Assembly (NCBI GenBank): GCA_965214375.1
Contig: OZ243947.1
Location: 1,984,001 to 2,048,000, forward strand
Origin: Endobugula sp965214375
GTDB lineage: Bacteria > Pseudomonadota > Gammaproteobacteria > Pseudomonadales > Cellvibrionaceae
Direction: 5' to 3'
DNA: 64,000 nucleotides
Shown: one piece after another, positions 9,725 to 18,547 of the stretch
Position numbering within the stretch: the first letter of the stretch is position 1
Layout: each line of letters begins with the position of its first letter
Position numbers and translations under genes: made by a program
The notes under the pieces: generated by a model
Databases searched by the model: none
The model's input: only the letters and a program-made list of their open reading frames with translations
Told to the model about the DNA's origin: nothing

Positions 9725-10447
9725 TTACTTGGTATTTAGACAATCTTTTTGTAGTTGATGCAATTCACTAATACCTTTCTTTGCCAGTGTTAGCATTGCT
9801 GCAAATTCTGCTTCGCTAAAAGGTTCGCCTTCGGCGGTGCCTTGTATTTCAATAATGCCACCGTCATCTGCCATGACAATGTTCATATCTGTGTCGGCAG
9901 CAGAGTCTTCTGGATAATCTAGATCCAGCACTGGTTCGCCTTCATAAATACCGACGGAGATAGAGGCAATCATTCGTTTTAACGGGCTGGTTTCTAATGA
10001 ACCGTTGGCAGTTAATTTGTTGATAGCATCAGCCAAAGCGACACAAGCACCTGTGATAGAGGCTGTACGTGTACCGCCATCGGCTTGAATCACGTCGCAG
10101 TCGATAGTAATAGTACGTTCACCCAATATTTCCAGATCAACCGCGGCACGCAGAGAGCGACCAATTAAGCGTTGGATTTCTACCGTGCGTCCGGTTTGTT
10201 TGCCTCTGGCCGCTTCGCGATTCATACGTGTGCCTGTGGAGCGTGGCAACATACCGTATTCGGCAGTAATCCAACCCTGCTCTTGTCCGCGCAAAAACCC
10301 TGGCACACTATTTTCAATACTGGCTGTACAAATGACTTTAGTATCACCAAACTCAACCAGTACCGAACCTTCGGCGTGCTTGGTGAAGTTGCGAGTGAAA
10401 CGAATGGGACGAGTTTGTTCCGGAGTGCGGCCGCTGGGACGAGACAT
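9725..10447 (-). CDS. rph: Ribonuclease PH
   Basis: RNase PH trims tRNA 3' ends phosphorolytically. The 240 residues match the full-length family. MSRPSGRTPEQTRPIRFTR is the classic start, and TGRTVEIQRLIGRSLRA and DCDVIQADGGTRTASI form the phosphate and RNA sites. Unlike the truncated E. coli K-12 gene it appears complete. It is transcribed away from the REP-like hairpin cluster at 10550-10705. Confidence 0.96.
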   Translation of the reverse strand: MSRPSGRTPEQTRPIRFTRNFTKHAEGSVLVEFGDTKVICTASIENSVPGFLRGQEQGWITAEYGMLPRSTGTRMNREAARGKQTGRTVEIQRLIGRSLRAAVDLEILGERTITIDCDVIQADGGTRTASITGACVALADAINKLTANGSLETSPLKRMIASISVGIYEGEPVLDLDYPEDSAADTDMNIVMADDGGIIEIQGTAEGEPFSEAEFAAMLTLAKKGISELHQLQKDCLNTK

Positions 10448-10549
10448 AAAAAACCTTTGAGAAATATATTACTAAGATACAGTGCCAGTGTATCCGATGC
10501 TGCTGTGAATGAGTAGAAATAAATGTATTCAAGACCTTTGGAGGCATGG

Positions 10550-10705
10550 GCAGGTTTTTGCTCCTGCAAAACCTGCATTCCCTACATCCATGTAGGTCAT
10601 GCCGGAAGCGAGATATATGGGTGGAAACAATCGTTTACGAAGCAACGCTTCGTGCGCATTTGGAACTCCGGCAATTTGTAATTGCTGGCCGGCCCCGCTT
10701 GCGGG
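10550..10705. repeat. Cluster of five REP-like hairpins
   Basis: The 282-bp gap between rph and the pseudouridine synthase gene contains five palindromes in a row: 10550-10576 (GCAGGTTTTT...AAAACCTGC), 10575-10602 (CCTACAT-CC-ATGTAGG with GCAT/ATGC outer arms), 10637-10653 (ACGAAGC-AAC-GCTTCGT), 10671-10685 (GCAATT-TGT-AATTGC) and 10694-10705 (CCCGC-TT-GCGGG). No credible coding frame is seen. The last hairpin shares its core with the hairpin at 59612-59647. This looks like a mosaic intergenic repeat of the REP/BIME type. Confidence 0.65.
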
Positions 10706-10729
10706 TATTTATGCGTGTCTTGCATACAG

Positions 10730-11599
10730 TTATTTCCACTCATTATTATTAGGTAGCTCATAATCACGAGTCACATCATGCATTGGGTATATAAACTGTA
10801 ATCGATATGCGCAAAGTTGTAAGTCGAGGGTATGGTCTTTATCCTTTTCAGGGGAGCCATAAAGCCTGTCCCCTACAATAGGATGGCCCAAATATTGTAG
10901 ATGTTTACGAATTTGGTGTTTGCGGCCAGTACCCAGTTGAATGTCCAGTAACGATTGTTGTGTTTCCGGGTTGAAGTGGGTACGTAATATTTCAGTTAAT
11001 GCTGTTTTATTACCTATCGGCTGGGTAATGGTTTGCTGTTCTTGTGGAAATTCACCGTGAACCGTGGCGCGGTAATGCTTTTTAATTTCTCTCTGTTCAA
11101 ACAACTTGCCAAAAGCTTTGGCAACTTTTTTGCTGTGCGCAATAATCATTAGTCCCTGTGTGGCTTTGTCCAGCCGGTGTACCACAAAGGCATTACGCTG
11201 TGGGTGTTGGTCGAAAGGTTGGTGGGTTTCAACCCAGCGATGCAAGGTACAGTGATCCCCCCATTTTGAGCCTTGTGACCACATGCCGCCGGGTTTACAC
11301 CACACGCTGTAATGTTGCTCGTCGGCGATTAAGTGTGGTTGTTCCACCTGTTGTGACAGAATATCAGGCGAGTAATAGAAGTGTAATTGCATGCTATCGG
11401 ACACGGTACTATCTGCACGTCGAATCCGTTGTACTCAACGGCGACTCTAAATCCACACGGCACCCTTGTTCATGGCTTGTTTAATCACTTGTTTAGAGAG
11501 TGATGTATGCTCGGCGAGCACATCCACCACTTTGCTGTTAGAGTCCAGCATTATTTCTGTGATTGGCAGGTGGAACTCTTGGGGCAACTTTTGATTCAT
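10730..11599 (-). pseudogene. RluA-family 23S rRNA pseudouridine synthase with two internal stops
   Basis: The frame starts at ATG 11599 (MNQKLPQEF), encodes an S4 RNA-binding domain to about residue 50 (LSKQVIKQAMNKGAVWI), then meets TAG at 11447-11449 and TGA at 11435-11437. It continues in the same frame (RIRRADSTV) into the catalytic domain, open to 10730. The catalytic domain keeps the uridine-site motif HRLDKATQGLMI and GRKHQIRKHL. Single changes such as GAG to TAG and GGA to TGA would create the stops. The detached catalytic half could be started at GTG 11404 but has no clear ribosome-binding site. It is divergent from yicC across 45 bp. Confidence 0.8.
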
Positions 11600-11644
11600 A
11601 CGTGATAAACTAGCGTGCATTATAAACTGATGTGAATATTTATT

Positions 11645-12514
11645 ATGCCTTACAGTATGACGTCTTTCGCGCGTCAATCAACACAAACCGCGTTGGGTGA
11701 TCTGCGCTGCGAAATTCGTAGTGTCAATCACCGTTATCTGGAGCCCAGCTTTCGTCTACCGGAAACCTTGCGAGCGGTTGAAATGAGTGCTCGTGAGGTG
11801 CTTCGTAAAAAACTACAACGTGGCAAAGTCGAAGTCAGCTTGCAATTTTCCTCTACAGAGCAACAACAAGGCGCTATCCGTATTAATCAATCGTTAGTGC
11901 GCGATATTGCCGAGGCCATGAATCAGGTGGAGGCAGAGCTTCCACCACAAGCGACAACGCTGAATGCTTTACAATTATTACAATGGCCGGGGGTGATTGT
12001 TACCGAGTCGGCCGATGAAGAGCAATTGGAGCAAGAGGCATTGGCTTTAGTGAAGCAAACACTCACAGCGTTGTTAGATAATCGTCAGCGTGAAGGGGTG
12101 GAACTGCAAAAATTGATTGAAGAAAGATTACAACAGATTGCAGAACACGTTACTTTTGTACGCGAGAGAATGCCAGAAATTTTGCAACTGCAACGCGACA
12201 AGTTGGCGCAGCGATTGGAAGAATTCAAAATAGAGCTGGATGAACAGCGCCTTGAGCAGGAAATGGTATTGCTTGCCAACAAAGCGGATGTCGCAGAAGA
12301 ACTGGATCGCCTTGATACTCACCTTGTTGAGGTTAAACATATTCTGGCACAAAAAGGCGCTATTGGTCGGCGCTTGGATTTTATGATGCAAGAGCTGAAT
12401 CGCGAAGCTAATACATTATCAGCCAAGTCATTAAGTAGTGAAACCACGCAAGCGGCAGTCAGCATTAAGGTGTTGATTGAGCAGATGCGTGAACAGATAC
12501 AAAATATAGAATAA
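11645..12514 (+). CDS. yicC: YicC family endoribonuclease
   Basis: The 289-residue protein begins MPYSMTSFARQ and contains EIRSVNHRYLE and the C-terminal GRRLDFMMQELNREANTLSAK, all hallmarks of the YicC/YloC family, whose members are reported to be RNases. It stands 4 bp upstream of gmk, the usual arrangement, and opens the yicC-gmk-rpoZ-spoT run. The middle of the protein is strongly helical and rich in Q and E. Confidence 0.93.
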   Translation: MPYSMTSFARQSTQTALGDLRCEIRSVNHRYLEPSFRLPETLRAVEMSAREVLRKKLQRGKVEVSLQFSSTEQQQGAIRINQSLVRDIAEAMNQVEAELPPQATTLNALQLLQWPGVIVTESADEEQLEQEALALVKQTLTALLDNRQREGVELQKLIEERLQQIAEHVTFVRERMPEILQLQRDKLAQRLEEFKIELDEQRLEQEMVLLANKADVAEELDRLDTHLVEVKHILAQKGAIGRRLDFMMQELNREANTLSAKSLSSETTQAAVSIKVLIEQMREQIQNIE

Positions 12515-12518
12515 GCGT

Positions 12519-13133
12519 ATGAGAACAGGCACTTTATTTACCGTTTCTGCACCCTCCGGAGCAGGCAAAACCAGTTTGGTCAATGCCTTATTGGCGCGTG
12601 ATGCTAGTATTAAGGTCTCGATTTCCCACACCACGCGTCCCAAAAGGCCGGGAGAGGAGGATGGCCGTGATTATCACTTCGTTAATGCGACGACTTTTCA
12701 GCAGATGACGGCCGCAGGCGATTTTCTTGAGCACGCAGAGGTTTTTGGCAACCATTATGGCACCTCAAAAACCGCCGTTGAGAAGGTATTGGCTGAAGGT
12801 AATGATATTATTTTGGAGATCGATTGGCAGGGCGCGCAGCAGGTGCGTACGATCCTGCCCGAAGCACAGAGTATTTTTATTCTACCGCCGTCGGTAGAGA
12901 CTCTGCGCCAGCGTTTGCAGGGTCGTGGGCAGGATGATGACAAGGTGATTGAACAGCGTATGCAACAGGCTATCAGTGAAATTTCCCACTATACTGAGTC
13001 GCAATGGTTGATCATCAATGATGATTTTGAGCGCGCATTACAAGAACTTCATGGGATTATTAATACGCAGCGCTTGGAAACCACGAAACAACAACAAAAA
13101 CATGCCACCCTACTTGATGAATTATTGCCCTAA
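12519..13133 (+). CDS. gmk: Guanylate kinase
   Basis: Gmk phosphorylates GMP to GDP. The 204-residue protein has the P-loop APSGAGKTSL at residues 10-19, the GMP-binding SHTTRPKRPGEEDGRDYHF, and FLEHAEVFGNHYGT. Its neighbours rpoZ and spoT also concern guanine nucleotide metabolism and (p)ppGpp, which is a conserved grouping. The start at 12519 follows yicC by 4 bp. Confidence 0.97.
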   Translation: MRTGTLFTVSAPSGAGKTSLVNALLARDASIKVSISHTTRPKRPGEEDGRDYHFVNATTFQQMTAAGDFLEHAEVFGNHYGTSKTAVEKVLAEGNDIILEIDWQGAQQVRTILPEAQSIFILPPSVETLRQRLQGRGQDDDKVIEQRMQQAISEISHYTESQWLIINDDFERALQELHGIINTQRLETTKQQQKHATLLDELLP

Positions 13134-13218
13134 ACTAGGGGCAAGTGATTGTTTTGGCAAGCAGATTTTCGTAAACTAACGGGTTCGCACAACCCTCCTT
13201 TTCCGGAATGATGAAATT

Positions 13219-13569
13219 ATGGCTCGTATTACTGTTGAAGATTGCTTGGATTATGTAGACAACCGCTTTGAATTGGTGCTAGTTGGTACCAAAAGAGCGC
13301 GTCAAATTGCCGTGGGTGGTAAAGACCCAATGGTAGAAGAAGAAAATGACAAACCCACCGTTATCGCCTTGCGCGAAATTGAAGAGGGTTTAGTCACCCC
13401 TGATGTTGTGGCTCAGGATGATGAAGATCAGTTTGAAGAAATGGTTGATGATATTGCCGCTATTGAAGCCAGTATTGAAGCGGCCACTCAGCCTGATATT
13501 GCCGCCGCTGGCTCTGATATTGAAGTGACACCCGCTGCGATTAATACCGAGGTTGATACCGACGAATAA
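13219..13569 (+). CDS. rpoZ: RNA polymerase omega subunit
   Basis: Omega assists assembly of the core RNA polymerase and contributes to a ppGpp site. The N-terminal 70 residues are standard (MARITVEDCLDYVDNRFELV, then KPTVIALREIEEGL). At 116 residues it is longer than the 80-90 usual in this class because of a very acidic tail from about residue 75 (many D and E, with IEA repeats). Its TAA overlaps the spoT start codon in TAATG, suggesting coupled translation. Confidence 0.95.
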   Translation: MARITVEDCLDYVDNRFELVLVGTKRARQIAVGGKDPMVEEENDKPTVIALREIEEGLVTPDVVAQDDEDQFEEMVDDIAAIEASIEAATQPDIAAAGSDIEVTPAAINTEVDTDE

Positions 13570-15689
13570 TGTCGGACGTTGAGCACTTTCTCTTCTCTTT
13601 GACGAGCTATCTTGACGATAACAAGATAGACCTCGTCAAGCGTGCTTACTACTGTGCTGAAGAGGCGCATGGCGAGCAGCGCCGCACCAGCGGCGAACGT
13701 TATATTACCCACCCCCTTGCAGTCGCTAAAATACTGGCTTCTATGCATATGGATCATTACAGCCTAGCGGCTGCTATGTTGCATGATGTTATTGAAGATA
13801 CGGATACAGGCAAAGAAGCACTAACGGAGCAATTTGGCGAAACCGTTGCCGAGTTGGTTGATGGCGTCAGTAAGTTAACGCATATTGAGTTTTCCAGCCG
13901 GGAAGAAAAGCAGGCACGTAACTTTGAGAAGATGGCTATCGCCATGTCTAAAGATATTCGCGTTATCATCGTTAAACTCGCGGATCGCTTGCATAATATG
14001 CGTACACTGGGGCCATTAAAGCCGGAGAAGCGTCGTCGTATTGCTAAAGAAACACTGGAAATTTATGCGCGCATTGCCGCGCGTCTGGGTATGCAGGAAT
14101 TACGTGTTGAATTTGAAGACCGCGGTTTTGAGGCGCTCTACCCCTTGCGTGCCCGTCGTTTAAAAGCCGCTGTTGCGGCCGTGCGTGCCAAGCAAAAAGA
14201 ATTGGTTGCACACATTAGTGAATCTCTAGAAAACCAATTGCACCGCTGGGATATTAATGCCATTGTCATTGGCCGCGAAAAACATTTGTACAGCATCTAT
14301 CGCAAGATGGAATTAAAGGGTGAAAACAAGCGCCGTTTTCGTGATATCACTGATGTATTTGCCTTTCGTGTTATTGTTGAAAATACCAATGATTGCTATC
14401 GTGTATTAGGAGCCATCCACAACTTATATAAACCCATGCCGGGGCGTTTCAAAGATTATATTGCCATCCCCAAAGCCAATGGTTATCAATCTATTCATAC
14501 TATTGTTAACGGTGCAGAAAATGTACCCGTTGAAGTACAAGTGCGTACCAAGGAAATGGATGAAATTGCCAGCACTGGTATTGCCGCACATTGGTTATAT
14601 AAATCCGAAGAAGATGCAAAAAGTCATGCTAGTGAGTCGCGTGCACGTCGCTGGATTAATAACCTGTTAGAGCTGCAACAAAATGCGGGTGATCCGGTTG
14701 AGTTTATCGAACAAGTAAAAAGTGATTTCTTTTCCGATGAAATTTATGTATTTACCCCCAAAGGAAAAATTATTGAACTGCCTGCTGGTGCAACGGCCGT
14801 TGATTTTGCTTATGCGGTACATACAGAAATTGGCAACACCTGCTTCGCCTGCCGTATTAATAACCGTTCTGCCTCTTTAAATCAGCCATTAACCAACGGT
14901 CAGCGCGTGCAAATTATTACTGCCGAAGATCGTCGCCCGCAAGCAATCTGGTTAAATACTGTGAAAACGGGTAAAGCGCGTACGGCTATTCGTCATTCCC
15001 TAAAAACCTATCAGCAACAAGACGCAATTGATCTGGGTCGTCGGATGTTAAATCGTACTCTGGCACAAATTGATGTGTCTATTGACGATATTAGTAAAAA
15101 AGTGCTGAAGAAAACATGTCAGGAATTGCACCATAAAAACCTTGATGAATTGTTATCTGATATTGGTTTAGGTAATCAAATGGCCGCCATGGTTGCTAAG
15201 TTGCTCGTGCCTGAAAAAGCAGAAAAGATTGCTACAACGGTGGAGTCGCCATTAACGATTGATGCTACTGATGGCACGATGATTACGCTGTCACGTTGTT
15301 GTTACCCTATTCCGGGTGATCCAATTGTGGGTGTGATGAGCGGCGGTAAAGGGTTGGTGATTCATCTTGATACGTGCAAAAATATTGCAGACGTTCGTGA
15401 AAATACGGAAAAGGTTTGTCAGGTAAGTTGGTCGCCAAACGTGCAAGGTGAATTCCCGGTTGATTTGGTCATGAATGTTGAATCAGATCGTTCTTTGTTT
15501 GCCAAAATTGCTAGCCGTATTACTGATCTCGGCGCCAATATTGAAAAAATTCATTACAAAGAAAAAGATCCCAGTCGCACGGTGTTACGTTTAACCATTG
15601 GCGTTAAAAATCGTATTCACCTTGCCGATATCATGCGCCGCATTCGTGGAATGAAACAGGTAGAAAAAATTTCTCGCGATAAAAATTAA
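13569..15689 (+). CDS. spoT: Bifunctional (p)ppGpp synthase/hydrolase SpoT
   Basis: SpoT makes and degrades the stringent-response alarmone. Domains in order: an N-terminal HD hydrolase (HPLAVAKILASM, LHDVIEDT, with the HD pair intact), a RelA/SpoT synthetase (PKANGYQSIHT, VEVQVRTKEMD), a TGS domain near residue 390 (VFTPKGKIIELPAGATAVDFAYAVH), and a C-terminal ACT/RIS domain. Intact HD and the 706-residue length favour SpoT over RelA, as does the gmk-rpoZ context. The stop overlaps the convergent coaD end by 4 bases. Confidence 0.96.
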   Translation: MSDVEHFLFSLTSYLDDNKIDLVKRAYYCAEEAHGEQRRTSGERYITHPLAVAKILASMHMDHYSLAAAMLHDVIEDTDTGKEALTEQFGETVAELVDGVSKLTHIEFSSREEKQARNFEKMAIAMSKDIRVIIVKLADRLHNMRTLGPLKPEKRRRIAKETLEIYARIAARLGMQELRVEFEDRGFEALYPLRARRLKAAVAAVRAKQKELVAHISESLENQLHRWDINAIVIGREKHLYSIYRKMELKGENKRRFRDITDVFAFRVIVENTNDCYRVLGAIHNLYKPMPGRFKDYIAIPKANGYQSIHTIVNGAENVPVEVQVRTKEMDEIASTGIAAHWLYKSEEDAKSHASESRARRWINNLLELQQNAGDPVEFIEQVKSDFFSDEIYVFTPKGKIIELPAGATAVDFAYAVHTEIGNTCFACRINNRSASLNQPLTNGQRVQIITAEDRRPQAIWLNTVKTGKARTAIRHSLKTYQQQDAIDLGRRMLNRTLAQIDVSIDDISKKVLKKTCQELHHKNLDELLSDIGLGNQMAAMVAKLLVPEKAEKIATTVESPLTIDATDGTMITLSRCCYPIPGDPIVGVMSGGKGLVIHLDTCKNIADVRENTEKVCQVSWSPNVQGEFPVDLVMNVESDRSLFAKIASRITDLGANIEKIHYKEKDPSRTVLRLTIGVKNRIHLADIMRRIRGMKQVEKISRDKN

Positions 15690-16162
15690 GAAAATTTTTG
15701 TGTGAGCGCCTGCTCAACACTGGCAGGAACAAATTGACTAACATCACCTTTCAAAGAAGCAATTTCACGTACTAATGTCGATGAGATATAAGACAAGTGT
15801 TCAGATGGCGTCAAAAAGATACTTTCCATCGAGGGCGCAATAGCGCGATTCATATTCGCCAGCTGAAATTCATATTCAAAATCGGACACCGCACGCAAAC
15901 CACGAATAACCGCTTGAGCATTTTTGTCGGCAACAAAGTGCGCCAGTAAGCCATCGAAACCGCACACTTCAACATTATCCAAATGCCCCAAGACATCTTC
16001 AACAAGCGCTACGCGTTCTTCCAATGTAAACAACGGACATTTTTTGGCGCTATTCGCAATAGCAATAATCACATGATCAAACAAACGGCAGGCGCGCTCA
16101 ATCAAATCAACATGACCGTTGGTGATAGGGTCAAAGGTACCAGGATAAACCACAATTTTCAT
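15686..16162 (-). CDS. coaD: Phosphopantetheine adenylyltransferase
   Basis: CoaD transfers AMP to 4'-phosphopantetheine in coenzyme A synthesis. The nucleotidyltransferase motifs are intact: YPGTFDPITNGHVDLI at the N-terminus and LTPSEHLSYISSTLVREIA near residue 120. I place the start at ATG 16162 (MKIVVYPG); ATG 16168, two codons earlier, is possible. The longer frame to 16312 overlaps rsmD and is not supported. With coaBC at the left edge, two of the CoA steps are encoded in the window. Confidence 0.95.
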   Translation of the reverse strand: MKIVVYPGTFDPITNGHVDLIERACRLFDHVIIAIANSAKKCPLFTLEERVALVEDVLGHLDNVEVCGFDGLLAHFVADKNAQAVIRGLRAVSDFEYEFQLANMNRAIAPSMESIFLTPSEHLSYISSTLVREIASLKGDVSQFVPASVEQALTQKFS

Positions 16163-16190
16163 GAGCATCCATCTTTTTAGTATTGAACGA

Positions 16191-16793
16191 TTATGATAAA
16201 CATTGAAACAGTCGATAGCAAATGGCACCGCTACGCTGTTCCCGGTGTAATTGCCAATGTGATGGAATGGGCAATAACGTATCAATCGGTGTTTCAATAT
16301 ACACCATCGCATTGTTGTTCAACAGCGGCTTTTTATCCAGTGTTTGAATCGCCTTTTCCCACAGGTTTAATGGAAATGGAGGGTCGATAAATACAATATC
16401 AAACGGTTGACCACTATAATGATCCAGCCACGCCAGCGAGTCATTGTTAATCACTTCAGCAGATTTTGCCCCTAATTGTTGCTTATGGTGTCTTAATAAT
16501 TCACACGCTTGCGTGCTCTTTTCCACCATCACTACACTGGCGGCTCCACGTGATAACGTCTCAAATCCCAATGCCCCTGAACCGGAAAACATATCTAAAC
16601 AACGAGTATCAACAATATCATGCATTAACCAATTAAACAGGGTTTCACGAATACGATCACCTGTTGGACGTAATCCGTCATTGTCGGCAATAGCTACTTT
16701 GCGTCCGCGCCATTGCCCACCAATAATGCGTAGTTGCTGTAAGGGTGTTTTGGACGTTTGTTTTTGGCGACGACGTTTCATAATTAATGGCAA
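16191..16793 (-). CDS. rsmD: 16S rRNA (guanine966-N2)-methyltransferase
   Basis: RsmD methylates G966 of 16S rRNA. The 200-residue protein shows LRIIGGQWRGRKV, GLRPTGDRIRETLFNWL, the SAM-binding LDMFSGSGALGFE and the catalytic DPPF. The start may be ATG 16793 or ATG 16781 (MKRRRQK). It sits next to coaD and divergently from ftsY, the standard gammaproteobacterial layout. Confidence 0.94.
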   Translation of the reverse strand: MPLIMKRRRQKQTSKTPLQQLRIIGGQWRGRKVAIADNDGLRPTGDRIRETLFNWLMHDIVDTRCLDMFSGSGALGFETLSRGAASVVMVEKSTQACELLRHHKQQLGAKSAEVINNDSLAWLDHYSGQPFDIVFIDPPFPLNLWEKAIQTLDKKPLLNNNAMVYIETPIDTLLPIPSHWQLHREQRSGAICYRLFQCLS

Positions 16794-16928
16794 TATTTAG
16801 TGGCGGTGGTAGGATACCGCTTTTGATAAACAAGATACAGATACGGTTTATAGTGATTCCACTAGCGATCTCTTCGTTCATTCATGTTATAAACCAGTAC
16901 CTGATAAGTAGAGAGTTGATACATAAAC

Positions 16929-17858
16929 ATGTTTTTTAAGCGCATTAAAGAAGGTTTGTCTCGTACCAGTACTCAGTTGGTGCAGGGTGTTGGTAATTTA
17001 CTGCTGGGTAAGAAACATATTGACGATGAGCTTCTGGAAGATATTGAGACACAGCTGTTGATGGCTGATATTGGGATTGATGCTACCACAACGATTATTG
17101 ACAACCTGACACAGGCGGTTGACCGCAAACAGCTAAAAGATGGTGATGCACTGTATCAGGCCTTACAACAACAATTACGTGATTTATTAGTGCCAGTAGA
17201 AAAGCCCCTAAGAGTAGCCCCTAACACGGTAGATAATAAAAAACAGCCGCAGGTTATTTTGGTTGTCGGTGTCAATGGTGTGGGCAAAACGACGACAATT
17301 GGTAAGCTTGCCAAGCGCTTGCAAAATGAAGGTAAGCAGGTCATGTTAGCGGCGGGTGATACCTTTCGTGCAGCAGCGGTAGAGCAATTAACGGTGTGGG
17401 GTGAACGCAATAATGTACCCGTCGTAGCACAACATACTGGTGCGGATAGTGCGTCGGTTATTTATGATGCGCTATCTTCAGCGCAGTCGAAAGAAGTTGA
17501 TGTGTTAATTGCCGATACCGCGGGTCGCTTGCATAACAAAGGCCATTTAATGGAGGAGCTTGCCAAGGTAAAACGGGTGATGGGCAATCTGGATTCTAAT
17601 GCGCCGCACGAAGTGTTGTTGGTTCTTGATGCTGGTACGGGTCAAAATGCGTTGTCACAAGCAGAGCAATTTCATCAGGCCGCAGGTGTTACCGGTATTG
17701 CTCTGACAAAGTTGGATGGTACTGCTAAGGGTGGGATTATTTTTGCTTTGAGTGAAAAATTCAAATTGCCAGTACGTTTTATTGGCGTAGGTGAAGGTAT
17801 CGATGATTTGCAACCTTTTGTGGCCGATGATTTTGTCAATGCTTTGTTTGAGCAATAA
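16929..17858 (+). CDS. ftsY: Signal recognition particle receptor FtsY
   Basis: FtsY docks SRP-ribosome complexes at the inner membrane. The 309 residues comprise the N domain (from about residue 20) and the G domain with VVGVNGVGKTTTIGKLA, DTFRAAAVEQL, DTAGRLHNK and TKLDGTAKGG. The long acidic A domain found in E. coli FtsY is essentially absent, so this is a short form. It leads the ftsY-ftsE-ftsX group with a 26-bp gap to ftsE. Confidence 0.95.
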   Translation: MFFKRIKEGLSRTSTQLVQGVGNLLLGKKHIDDELLEDIETQLLMADIGIDATTTIIDNLTQAVDRKQLKDGDALYQALQQQLRDLLVPVEKPLRVAPNTVDNKKQPQVILVVGVNGVGKTTTIGKLAKRLQNEGKQVMLAAGDTFRAAAVEQLTVWGERNNVPVVAQHTGADSASVIYDALSSAQSKEVDVLIADTAGRLHNKGHLMEELAKVKRVMGNLDSNAPHEVLLVLDAGTGQNALSQAEQFHQAAGVTGIALTKLDGTAKGGIIFALSEKFKLPVRFIGVGEGIDDLQPFVADDFVNALFEQ

Positions 17859-17884
17859 ACCTTATCACGTTTAATCTAGTTATT

Positions 17885-18547
17885 ATGATTCGATTTAATC
17901 ATGTCAGTAAACGCTATGCCGAAGGCCATGATGCTTTGAGCAACGTGAGTTTTGCGATTGAACCGGCAGAAATGGTTTTTTTAACCGGTCACTCTGGTGC
18001 AGGCAAAAGTACCTTGCTAAAACTGATTATGCTGATTGAAAGGCCGACTCGGGGACAGGTGATCGTGGGTGAGCATACACTTAGCCGCATTACTGCGTCT
18101 CAGGTTCCCTACTTGCGCCGACAAATCGGTATTGTATTTCAAGACCCGCATTTATTAAATGATCGTACTTTGTACGATAATGTTGCATTGCCTTTGCAGT
18201 TATCGGGCGTGTCTGTGCGTGAGCAAGGTCGTCGTGTTCGTGCGGCGTTGGATAAAGTGGGTCTACTGAATAAAGAGCAACAAAATCCGGCGGCACTATC
18301 TGGGGGGGAACAACAGCGTATCGGCATTGCGCGAGCGATTGTGAACAAGCCTGCTATTCTGCTGGCTGATGAACCGACGGGTAATCTCGACCCGCAATTG
18401 TCCGCAGATATCATGCAATTGTTTCGTGATTTAAACGGTACCGGGACGACCGCACTGATTGCGACACATGATTTGGCTTTGGTGGCGGCAATGAATCATC
18501 GTGTGCTGACGCTTGATCATGGTCAGATAGCCGAGGAGTGCGTATGA
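17885..18547 (+). CDS. ftsE: Cell division ATP-binding protein FtsE
   Basis: FtsE is the ATPase of the FtsEX complex that activates septal peptidoglycan hydrolases. It has Walker A GHSGAGKSTLLK, the signature LSGGEQQRIGIARAIV and Walker B ILLADEPTGNLDP. The 220-residue length is normal. Its stop overlaps the ftsX start in ATGA. Confidence 0.95.
   Translation: MIRFNHVSKRYAEGHDALSNVSFAIEPAEMVFLTGHSGAGKSTLLKLIMLIERPTRGQVIVGEHTLSRITASQVPYLRRQIGIVFQDPHLLNDRTLYDNVALPLQLSGVSVREQGRRVRAALDKVGLLNKEQQNPAALSGGEQQRIGIARAIVNKPAILLADEPTGNLDPQLSADIMQLFRDLNGTGTTALIATHDLALVAAMNHRVLTLDHGQIAEECV

Noticed and set aside
10172..10578. Several overlapping open frames of 60-118 codons across rph and the hairpin region
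   Set aside because: They are antisense or frame-shifted shadows of rph or run through palindromes, with no ribosome-binding site or family resemblance.
15686..16312. Long coaD start giving 208 residues
   Set aside because: The extra 50 residues overlap rsmD and are not like any CoaD; MKIVVYPGTFDP at 16162 is the conserved start.
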